This document shows, piece by piece, positions 13,772-20,669 of a stretch of DNA of 32,891 bases. Position 1 is the stretch's first letter. Each line of letters begins with the position of its first letter. The DNA comes from an uncultured Erysipelotrichaceae bacterium (GTDB taxonomy: Bacteria > Bacillota_I > Bacilli_A > Erysipelotrichales > Erysipelotrichaceae). The DNA is taken from positions 1 through 32,891 of the forward strand of contig CAMVGT010000030.1 in assembly GCA_947167125.1 (NCBI GenBank), written 5' to 3'. Under the pieces are notes generated by a model that was not told the origin of the DNA, searched no databases, and saw nothing but the letters and a program-made list of their open reading frames with translations. The position numbers and the translations under genes were made by a program.

Positions 13772-13802
13772 GATGTATGAATCTCCTTTGTACGCACCAT
13801 TC

Positions 13803-13830
13803 ATTTTATGCGATTGGCGCGCAAGTGCAA
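13803..13830 (-). promoter_or_regulatory. Promoter of the inverted STAS gene
   Basis: Read on the minus strand, TTGCAC (13825-13830) and TAAAAT (13803-13808) are separated by 16 bp, about 30 nt before ATG 13771. Confidence 0.5.
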
Positions 13831-13920
13831 TGACAGTTTTTAATATGTACTTTAATCTGTTGCATTTCAGCCATCAGCCTGAGGGGATTTGCCAATGCCG
13901 CAGGGACAGTACGAGGCCTG

Positions 13921-13948
13921 TCAGAATGATGCCGGGACAGCATTCTGA
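13921..13948. repeat. Inverted repeat in the divergent STAS / reductase spacer
   Basis: TCAGAATG (13921-13928) and CATTCTGA (13941-13948) form 8-bp arms. GGGACAG occurs twice nearby (13903-13909 and 13934-13940). It lies upstream of the reductase promoter, so operator function is more likely than an RNA element. Confidence 0.35.
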
Positions 13949-14000
13949 GAATCATTTCCAAGGGTGTCAACTTCCTTCATGCAATAAATCTGATGCATTG

Positions 14001-14029
14001 TTGCGGGAATGAAATTCGTTTGGTATATT
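14001..14029 (+). promoter_or_regulatory. Promoter of the flavinylated reductase gene
   Basis: TTGCGG (14001-14006) and the extended -10 TGGTATATT (14021-14029) have a 17-bp spacer. GGAGG at 14065-14069 lies 5 nt before ATG 14075. Confidence 0.6.
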
Positions 14030-14074
14030 ATCGCTGTTGGGAATTTCAACTGTAGAAAAATCATGGAGGAAGAA

Positions 14075-15850
14075 ATGAAAAGATTCACCAAACTCACGCT
14101 GGCAGCTCTGATGTCCATTTCAGTTATGGCATGCGGAACAGCTGATCAGCAGACATCGGGAAGCGCTGTTTTTAAAGCGGGAACTTATGAAGCACAGGCG
14201 GACGGATTCGGAGGCTCTTCTGCACCGATTCATCTTACCGTAACTGTTTCAGATGAAAAAATCGAATCAATTGATTACACTGCTGACGGTGAAACACCGA
14301 CAGTCGGCGGTGCTGCTTTACCGAAACTTGTGGAAAATGTCATCGCGGCGCAGTCTCCGAATATTGACGGCGTTTCCGGTGCCACAATCACATCAACAGG
14401 TTTCTTCACGGCTCTTAATGACGCATTGACACAGGCTGGCGCTGATCCTTCCAAACTGGAACCGAAAGATACAGGCGCAGCTGCTGCGGAAGATGTTGAA
14501 AAGACAGCGGATGTCGTCATCGCCGGCGCAGGCGGTGCAGGCATGACTGCAGCGATCACAGCCGCTCAGAACGGCAAATCCGTCATCATTCTGGAAAAGG
14601 GCGCTGTTTCCGGCGGCAACTCCAGCTATGCGACAGGCGGTATGAACGCGGCTGATACACATTATCAGGCAGAACAGGGAATCGAAGACTCCGCTGATCT
14701 CTATTACGCAGACACAATGAAGGGCGGACATGATCTGAACAATCCGGATCTTGTCAGAACACTGGCGCAGAATTCTTCAGCCGCAATTGACTGGCTGGAT
14801 TCCATCGGCGCTCCGTTAAGCAATGTCGGTCAGGCAGGCGGCGCATCCGCTATGCGTCAGCACCGTCCGGTCAATGACGAAGGAAAGATCCTTTCTGTCG
14901 GAACATATCTGGTTGAACATCTGACCGCAAAGTGCGAAGAACTCGGCATTGAAATCATGTACGGCGCAAAGGTTGACCGTATTCTGGTTAACGAAGGAAA
15001 AGCAGTCGGTCTGCACGCAACCGGCACAGAAGGCGGCAACTCCATTACAGTCATGGCAAACGATGTCATTATCGCAACCGGCGGCTTCGGCTCCAATCCG
15101 GAACTGATCACAAAATACCGTCCGGACCTCGAAGGCTATGTTTCCACAAATGCTCCGACAATCACAGGCGATGCAATCGCACTGCTCGAAGAAATCGGTG
15201 CGGACTTTGTGGATCTTGAACAGATTCAGGTTCATCCGACTGTTGTACAGAAAGACGGCGCACTGATTTCCGAATCCCTGCGCGGTGACGGCGCAATCCT
15301 GCTGAACAAGGAAGGAAAGCGTTTCTGCGATGAAATGAATACAAGAGACGTTGTCTCCGGTCATATTTCCGAACAGGATGGAAGCTATGCATGGCTGATC
15401 GCGGACCAGAAGATGGCAGATGAATCCACAGTCGTTGAAAAGTATCACAGCAAGGGTTATATGGTTCAGTGCGATACTGTCGCAGATCTTGCAAAGCTGA
15501 TCGGATGCGATGAAGCAGTTCTTGAAGAAACACTGACTAAGTGGCAGGCTGCAGTCGCTGCCCAGCAGGATGATGAATTCCAGCATGAAGCGATCACTTC
15601 TGTTGTCACAGACCTTTCCCACGCTCCTTTCTATGCAGTACAGATTGCCCCGGGCATCCACCACTGCATGGGCGGCGTCAAGATCAATACAGAAGCGGAA
15701 GTCATCGATGTCGACGGAATCGCTATCCCGAACCTCTACGCGGCCGGTGAAGTTACAGGCGGCGTACACGGCGGAAACAGACTTGGCGGCAACGCTGTAG
15801 CTGACTTCGTTGTCTTCGGCAGAATCGCCGGTGAAAACGCATCGAAATAA
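14075..15850 (+). CDS. Secreted flavinylated FAD reductase lipoprotein (FMN-binding + fumarate reductase-like domains)
   Basis: This gene encodes 591 residues. A lipoprotein signal opens it: a Lys/Arg start, hydrophobic TLAALMSISV and lipobox VMAC. An FMN_bind domain spans about 30-125. Its D98-G-V-S-G-A-T104 is the motif whose Thr receives covalent FMN from ApbE. From about 145 onward comes a flavocytochrome c / fumarate reductase flavoprotein: VVIAGAGGAGMTAAI, LEKGAVSGGNSSYATGG, QVHPTV, SLRGDGAILLN, HHCMGGV and GGNRLGGNAVADFVVFGR. These residues correspond to the His/Arg pairs that bind dicarboxylates or related enoates. Proteins of this build reduce fumarate, urocanate or cinnamate-like acceptors outside the membrane. 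No ApbE, cytochrome or quinone-linked donor is in the window. The acceptor is unknown. Confidence 0.92.
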   Translation: MKRFTKLTLAALMSISVMACGTADQQTSGSAVFKAGTYEAQADGFGGSSAPIHLTVTVSDEKIESIDYTADGETPTVGGAALPKLVENVIAAQSPNIDGVSGATITSTGFFTALNDALTQAGADPSKLEPKDTGAAAAEDVEKTADVVIAGAGGAGMTAAITAAQNGKSVIILEKGAVSGGNSSYATGGMNAADTHYQAEQGIEDSADLYYADTMKGGHDLNNPDLVRTLAQNSSAAIDWLDSIGAPLSNVGQAGGASAMRQHRPVNDEGKILSVGTYLVEHLTAKCEELGIEIMYGAKVDRILVNEGKAVGLHATGTEGGNSITVMANDVIIATGGFGSNPELITKYRPDLEGYVSTNAPTITGDAIALLEEIGADFVDLEQIQVHPTVVQKDGALISESLRGDGAILLNKEGKRFCDEMNTRDVVSGHISEQDGSYAWLIADQKMADESTVVEKYHSKGYMVQCDTVADLAKLIGCDEAVLEETLTKWQAAVAAQQDDEFQHEAITSVVTDLSHAPFYAVQIAPGIHHCMGGVKINTEAEVIDVDGIAIPNLYAAGEVTGGVHGGNRLGGNAVADFVVFGRIAGENASK

Positions 15851-15870
15851 TCGATCAGTAAATGTTTATG

Positions 15871-15896
15871 AAAACGCCTGGATTTCCGGGCGTTTT
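15871..15896. terminator. Bidirectional terminator after the reductase gene
   Basis: AAAACGCCTGG (15871-15881) pairs with CCGGGCGTTTT (15886-15896 region) around an ATTT loop, with one G-U pair, followed by T. The gene at 15923 converges from the other side. Confidence 0.85.
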
Positions 15897-15922
15897 TCAT
15901 TTTGGCCTCAGTCACGTTTTTC

Positions 15923-16120
15923 TCAGTCATCAATCATGGCAAGCAATCCGAAAAAATCGAGATCCTTTTTCCTTCGTGTACATTTTTCACAGAGCAGTTT
16001 TCCATCCATATAGGAAAAGTTTTCTCCCTGATGAATTTTCCTGCCGCATTTTGAACATCTGGAACCGGCAGAAAGAATAACTTTGTTTTTCTTTGATTTT
16101 GAATTGGTGAAGATTCCCAT
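15923..16120 (-). CDS. Small double-CxxC zinc-finger protein
   Basis: This gene encodes 65 residues. ATG 16120 is chosen because GGAGGAAG lies just upstream; longer in-frame starts overlap that site. After a basic N-terminus, CSKCGRKI and LCEKC form two CxxC knuckles about 20 residues apart, with FSYMDGKLL between, as in LIM-like or ribbon zinc-binding domains. The end is hydrophobic and acidic (DLDFFGLLAMIDD). No function is known to me. It converges on the reductase gene and follows the HIT terminator, so it is a separate unit. Confidence 0.72.
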   Translation of the reverse strand: MGIFTNSKSKKNKVILSAGSRCSKCGRKIHQGENFSYMDGKLLCEKCTRRKKDLDFFGLLAMIDD

Positions 16121-16182
16121 AGCTGCTTCCTCCATCCTTATCAAAGCGGATTGAATGAACAGAAAAGATGCCTTGGGGTAAG

Positions 16183-16208
16183 AAAAACCGGCACATTTCT
16201 GTACCGGT
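16183..16208 (-). terminator. Intrinsic terminator of the HIT gene
   Basis: On the minus strand ACCGGTAC and GTGCCGGT pair (16201-16208 with 16187-16194, one G-U) around a 6-nt loop and are followed by TTTTT. Confidence 0.85.
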
Positions 16209-16238
16209 GCTTCTGTTTCATGAAATTGTAATGATCAA

Positions 16239-16634
16239 TCAGCCTTTGACAAGCTTCAGAACTTCATCGAGATCCTGCTTTTCGGATTCATTGAACTTGA
16301 GGACGATCGCGTCGTTTTCATCATATCTCGGGATGATATGGAAATGCAGATGATCAACGGACTGGCCTGCAGCTTCACCGCAGTTTGTCAGAACGTTGAC
16401 ACCGGCAGCACCGGTATTTTTGACAATCTGGGCAGCGAGCTTTTTGGCTGTACTGACACACTGAAGAACTGTTTCTTCATCTGCTTCAATGATATTTCTG
16501 AAATGCTTTTTCGGCATGACAAGTGTATGGCCCTTGGTGACCTGTGAAATATCAAGAATAGCTAAGACGTTTTCATCTTCATATACAACGGATGACGGAA
16601 TTTTACGGTCGATAATATCGCAGAAAATGCACAT
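16239..16634 (-). CDS. HIT-family nucleotide hydrolase (HinT-like)
   Basis: This gene encodes 131 residues. The N-terminal CIFCDIIDRKIPSSVVYED and C-terminal QSVDHLHFHIIPRY with the HxHxH triad are hallmarks of bacterial HIT (HinT/Hit) proteins. These hydrolyse nucleoside 5'-phosphoramidates and related adenylates in the cytoplasm; the middle His of the triad is the nucleophile. CxxC at residues 2-5 suggests the zinc-binding subtype common in Bacillota. GGAGG lies close before ATG 16634. It is transcribed alone, divergently from feoAB. Confidence 0.93.
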   Translation of the reverse strand: MCIFCDIIDRKIPSSVVYEDENVLAILDISQVTKGHTLVMPKKHFRNIIEADEETVLQCVSTAKKLAAQIVKNTGAAGVNVLTNCGEAAGQSVDHLHFHIIPRYDENDAIVLKFNESEKQDLDEVLKLVKG

Positions 16635-16657
16635 AATGGAAAAACCTCCTGAGCAAA

Positions 16658-16666
16658 ATTATAGCA
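16658..16666 (-). promoter_or_regulatory. Extended -10 promoter of the HIT gene
   Basis: TGCTATAAT reads on the minus strand, 23 nt before the start codon. No -35 match is seen at the expected distance, as expected for an extended -10 promoter. Confidence 0.6.
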
Positions 16667-16759
16667 CTGTTTATGATTTTCTTTCTTCCGTGAAAGCCAA
16701 TGGAAGGAAAAGGGAGTATGAAAACCGTTTTCCTACTGTCAGTACAGAGAAAAAAAGCA

Positions 16760-16765
16760 TATAAT
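16760..16765 (+). promoter_or_regulatory. -10 element of feoAB
   Basis: TATAAT lies about 50 nt before ATG 16817. The -35 is weak. No Fur-box-like inverted repeat could be recognised in 16635-16816. Confidence 0.45.
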
Positions 16766-16816
16766 GTCAATCAGTTATGACTAACATTGTTTGAGATGTC
16801 AGTCAAAGAGGTACTT

Positions 16817-19162
16817 ATGAATCTGAAAGAACTGAAGCCGTCCGAAAATGCGAGAATCCTGCGTGTCGGGGGAGAAGGTGCCCTCCGCCAGCATTTCCTC
16901 GATATGGGCGTGATACCGGGTGCCGATGTGACATGCGTCAAGCTTGCGCCGATGGGTGACCCGATGGAATTGAGAATCCATGGATATGAACTGACACTGC
17001 GTCTGGATGACGCGGCGCAGATTGAAATTGAAAAGATCACCGAAGCGGAAATACATAAGGAAGAACAAAGACGCAGACATGAAGCGATTCACCCCGGCAT
17101 CGGTGAAAGGAAAAAGAATGAACCGGAAGAAAAACGGAATCTTCCATCAGAAGGGGAAAAGCTTGTCTTTGCGCTTGCAGGAAACCAGAACTGCGGCAAG
17201 ACAACCCTGTTCAATCAGCTGACCGGTGCCAACCAGCATGTCGGCAATTTCCCGGGTGTTACGGTTGACCGCAAGAGCGGTGAAATCCGCGGCTATCCCA
17301 ATACAGAAGTTATCGACCTTCCGGGTATCTATTCTCTTTCTCCTTATTCCAGTGAAGAGATTATATCGAGAAAATTCATCCTTGAAGAAAAGCCGACCGC
17401 AATAATCAATATTGTTGACGCGACAAATATTGAACGCAATCTGTATCTGACAATGCAGTTGATGGAACTCGGCATTCCGATGGTTGTCGCATTGAACATG
17501 ATGGATGAAATGGAAGGAAACGGCGGCCATATACGCATCAATGAAATGGAGGAAATCCTCCAGGTTCCGGTTGTGCCGATTTCCGCAATCCGCAATCAGG
17601 GTGTTCATGAACTGGTTTCCCATGCAATCCATGTCGCAAGATATCATGAAGTTCCGGGAAGAAATGATTTCTGTGAAAAGAGAGACCACGGCGGCGCTGT
17701 TCACCGCTGCATTCACAGTGTCATGTATATGATTGAAGACCATGCGGAAGCGGCAGGCATTCCGCTTCGCTTTGCGGCAAACAAGCTGATTGAAAACGAT
17801 CCGCTTGTACAGGAAAGCCTGAAGCTTGATGCCAATGAAATGGAAGCGATCGAAAAGACCATTGTCCAGATGGAATCAGAAAGAGGTCTTGACCGCGCTG
17901 CCGCAATGGCAGACATGCGTTTCCTCTTTATTCAGAGACTCTGCGATGAGACGGTTGTTCATCCTCATGAAAGCAAGGAACATCTTCGCAGCAGCCGCAT
18001 TGACAGTTTCCTGACCGGAAAATTCACTGCGATTCCGGCCTTTATCGCGATCATGGCTCTGATCAGTTTTATGACATTCAACTGGATTGGCGCTTTCTTT
18101 CAGGGATTGGTTGAATCAGGTGTTGAATATCTGACCGGTATTATGGATGGGATCCTGACAGCAGCCAATGTCAGCGCGCCGCTGCATTCTCTTGTGATTG
18201 AAGGTATTTTCACCGGCGTCGGCTCGGTATTGAGTTTTGTGCCGGTCATCGTCATTCTGTTCTTCTTCCTTTCCATGCTGGAAGACAGCGGCTATATGGC
18301 ACGAATCGCATTTGTCATGGACAAGCTTCTGCGAAGAATCGGTTTATCCGGCCGCAGCATTGTCCCGATGTTAATCGGATTCGGATGCACGGTTCCGGCA
18401 GTTATGGCAACCCGTACACTGCCTTCTGAGCGCGACCGCAAGATGACGATCATGTTAACGCCGTTTATGAGCTGTTCCGCAAAATCGCCGATCTATGTAT
18501 TCTTTATCGCATCCTTCTTCCCGAAAAAAGGAGCGCTGGTGATGGTAAGCATGTATCTGACCGGCATTGTTGTCGGAATTCTCTGTGCTCTTTTTGCGAA
18601 GAATCTGTTTAAAGGCGAACCGGTTCCGTTTGTCATGGAACTGCCGAATTACCGCATGCCTGCTTTGAAGAATGTTCTTCAGCTGATGTGGGATAAGGCA
18701 AAAGACTTCCTGCAGAGAGCCTTCACCGTGATTTTTCTGGGTACCATCATCATCTGGTTCCTGCGTACATTTGACTTCGGTCTCAACATGGTGAGCGATC
18801 CCGAACAGTCAATGCTGGCATATGCGGCAGGCCTCTTAGTGCCTCTCTTCAAGCCGCTGGGACTTGGCGACTGGAGAATCACTACCGCATTGATTTCCGG
18901 CTTCCTTGCCAAGGAAAGCGTTGTCTCGACTCTGACAGTTCTTTACGGCTCCCAGGCAGGCCTTGCGGCCGCAATGAGCGGTTTAACAGCAGTCACACTT
19001 CTTGTATTCTGCCTTCTCTATACGCCCTGTATCGCGGCAATCGCGGCAGTGCGCAGAGAATCCGGCGCAAAGTGGGCAGCCGGCATGGTCATTCTGCAGT
19101 GCGCTGTGGCATGGGTATGTGCCCTCATTGTAAGAATCATCGGAACACTTCTAGGATTCTGA
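16817..19162 (+). CDS. feoB: Ferrous iron transporter, FeoA-FeoB fusion
   Basis: This gene encodes 781 residues from ATG 16817, with AGAGGT close upstream; an in-frame TTG at 16787 lacks a ribosome site. Residues 1-75 are a FeoA SH3-like domain (NLKELKPSENARI ... LRQHFLDMGVIPGADV). A charged linker follows, then the FeoB G domain: G1 GNQNCGKTT at 122-130, VTVD, G3 DLPGIYSL, G4 NMMD and G5 SAIR. Next are the GDI-like helical region and a polytopic membrane domain with two Gate repeats (LEDSGYMARIAFVMDKLL, MLIGFGCTVPAVMATRTL, SCSAKSPIYVFF). It imports Fe(II) across the cytoplasmic membrane using GTP. Fusion of FeoA and FeoB is common in Bacillota. It is transcribed alone. Confidence 0.96.
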   Translation: MNLKELKPSENARILRVGGEGALRQHFLDMGVIPGADVTCVKLAPMGDPMELRIHGYELTLRLDDAAQIEIEKITEAEIHKEEQRRRHEAIHPGIGERKKNEPEEKRNLPSEGEKLVFALAGNQNCGKTTLFNQLTGANQHVGNFPGVTVDRKSGEIRGYPNTEVIDLPGIYSLSPYSSEEIISRKFILEEKPTAIINIVDATNIERNLYLTMQLMELGIPMVVALNMMDEMEGNGGHIRINEMEEILQVPVVPISAIRNQGVHELVSHAIHVARYHEVPGRNDFCEKRDHGGAVHRCIHSVMYMIEDHAEAAGIPLRFAANKLIENDPLVQESLKLDANEMEAIEKTIVQMESERGLDRAAAMADMRFLFIQRLCDETVVHPHESKEHLRSSRIDSFLTGKFTAIPAFIAIMALISFMTFNWIGAFFQGLVESGVEYLTGIMDGILTAANVSAPLHSLVIEGIFTGVGSVLSFVPVIVILFFFLSMLEDSGYMARIAFVMDKLLRRIGLSGRSIVPMLIGFGCTVPAVMATRTLPSERDRKMTIMLTPFMSCSAKSPIYVFFIASFFPKKGALVMVSMYLTGIVVGILCALFAKNLFKGEPVPFVMELPNYRMPALKNVLQLMWDKAKDFLQRAFTVIFLGTIIIWFLRTFDFGLNMVSDPEQSMLAYAAGLLVPLFKPLGLGDWRITTALISGFLAKESVVSTLTVLYGSQAGLAAAMSGLTAVTLLVFCLLYTPCIAAIAAVRRESGAKWAAGMVILQCAVAWVCALIVRIIGTLLGF

Positions 19163-19167
19163 TTAAG

Positions 19168-19195
19168 TGCAGTTCATCACAGAACTGCATTTTTA
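19168..19195 (+). terminator. Intrinsic terminator of feoAB
   Basis: TGCAGTTC/GAACTGCA (19168-19175 with 19182-19189) has loop ATCACA and is followed by TTTTT. Confidence 0.88.
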
Positions 19196-19295
19196 ATTCA
19201 TGAAACGTGCATCGTGTGTTCAGCTTTTGTTCAGAATTGTCAATTACGATAATCGTGCAGACAGGCAAAGGACCTGTACGAAAGGAGTAAACCAC

Positions 19296-20612
19296 ATGAC
19301 AGCTCTTATGAAAAAAGCAAGTGCCGCGTTCTTAGCAGGAATACTGATGACAGCAGCAGGATGCAGCACAAAGACAGCAGATACAGATACACAGGAAACA
19401 GCAGCAGTTACAGAGACTGCCGAAGAAAGCACGGAAGAAACACAGCAGGAAACAGCTGCGGAAACAGTCACTCCGGTTATGTCACAGAACACAGTGACCG
19501 CGGAAGCCGCAGTTACTTCAAACGGACTGCTTGATGCGGCGGATTTCTTCACTGACCGCGATCTGGCTCAGACAGCAGACCTCAGTGATGCGCAATACAT
19601 CAGTCTCACAAGCAATCAGGATGTATCGATCACATCGGAAGGCGTTTATGTATTAAGCGGAAGCGCGGAAAATGTCACAGTCAGAATTGAAACAGATGAT
19701 ACGGCAAAAGTTCAGATCGTTCTGAACGGTGTCACAATCACCAATTCCGATTCACCGGCAATCTATGTTGTATCAGCCGACAAGGTATTTGTGACAACAG
19801 CAGAAAACACATCCAATAAACTGACAGTCAGCGGAACATTCACTGCAGACGGTACAACCAATACAGACGCAGTGATTTTCTCAAAGGATGACATTACACT
19901 GAACGGTCTTGGAACTCTTGTGATCAATTCATCGGATAACGGCATTTCCGGCAAGGATGATGTCAAGATCACAGGCGGTACATATGAGATCTACAGCACA
20001 GCAGACGGCATTGAAGCAAATGATTCCCTGAGAATCAGCGGCGGAAAGATCACAATCCAGTCGGGCAATGACGCAATTCAGGTTGAAAACGAAGAAGACA
20101 GCACAACCGGATATGTATATATCTGCGGCGGCGACATCGCAATCAATGCGGCTGATGATGGTATCCACGGAACCCTGGCAGTCCAGATTGACGGCGGTTC
20201 CATCCAGATCAATGCGGCAGAAGGTATTGAAGGAACCTATGTCCAGATCAACGGCGGCGATATTGATGTGAATGCGACAGATGACGGCATCAATGCGGCG
20301 TTCAAGACAAATGTCTACACACCGACTATTGAGATCACCGGCGGAAGTCTGAGTGTCAATATGGGCCAGGGTGATACAGACGCACTTGATTCCAACGGCT
20401 ATCTCTACATCAGCGGCGGAACAGTCGATATTTCAGCACAGTCCGCATTCGATTTTGATTACGGCGGAGAAATGACAGGCGGAACAGTGACTGTCAACGG
20501 CCAGCAGGTCACATCCATCACCAACTCCATGATGGGAGGAGGAATGATGGGCGGCATGCAGGGAGGCATGCAAGGCGGTCCCGGCATGGGCGGCTTCGGC
20601 GGACATCACTGA
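19296..20612 (+). CDS. Surface lipoprotein of the Cthe_2159-like beta-helix type (carbohydrate-binding domain) with Met/Gly tail
   Basis: This gene encodes 438 residues from ATG 19296, with AAAGGAG upstream. A lipoprotein signal ends in LMTAAGC. A Thr/Glu/Ala-rich linker (about 25-75) would span the wall. From about 90 to 410 there are repeating short beta strands with GG turns (ITGGTYEIYSTADGIEA, ISGGKITIQSGNDAIQV, and so on), the parallel beta-helix pattern of the Cthe_2159 / DUF4353 family, some of which bind polygalacturonate. The C-terminus is low-complexity: MMGGG/GGMQGG repeats ending in GGHH. Met and His clusters could bind metal or act as a flexible end. It follows feoAB but behind a terminator. 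Confidence 0.82.
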   Translation: MTALMKKASAAFLAGILMTAAGCSTKTADTDTQETAAVTETAEESTEETQQETAAETVTPVMSQNTVTAEAAVTSNGLLDAADFFTDRDLAQTADLSDAQYISLTSNQDVSITSEGVYVLSGSAENVTVRIETDDTAKVQIVLNGVTITNSDSPAIYVVSADKVFVTTAENTSNKLTVSGTFTADGTTNTDAVIFSKDDITLNGLGTLVINSSDNGISGKDDVKITGGTYEIYSTADGIEANDSLRISGGKITIQSGNDAIQVENEEDSTTGYVYICGGDIAINAADDGIHGTLAVQIDGGSIQINAAEGIEGTYVQINGGDIDVNATDDGINAAFKTNVYTPTIEITGGSLSVNMGQGDTDALDSNGYLYISGGTVDISAQSAFDFDYGGEMTGGTVTVNGQQVTSITNSMMGGGMMGGMQGGMQGGPGMGGFGGHH

Positions 20613-20630
20613 TCGGTCTGAGGAACTATA

Positions 20631-20660
20631 AAAGCAGTCTCGAAATGAGGCTGCTTTTTT
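20631..20660. terminator. Bidirectional terminator between the beta-helix lipoprotein and Suv3-like helicase
   Basis: AAAGCAGTCTC pairs with GAGGCTGCTTT around GAAAT (20631-20657) with one G-U pair, followed by T. A-rich sequence on the other side makes it usable from the minus strand too. Confidence 0.85.
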
Positions 20661-20669
20661 GGTGGACGG

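Noticed and set aside
13872-14060. FMN or TPP riboswitch ahead of the flavoprotein gene
   Set aside because: A CTGAGA-like string and hairpins are present, but the conserved cores of either riboswitch are absent, and the likely promoter at 14001-14029 lies downstream of the structure.
14816-15769. Long open frame on the minus strand (over 300 codons)
   Set aside because: It lies wholly antisense to the flavinylated reductase, is rich in Cys and has no ribosome site or family pattern. It is a codon-bias shadow.
16635-16816. Fur box controlling feoAB
   Set aside because: No 19-bp GATAATGATWATCATTATC-like repeat could be found by eye in this spacer.
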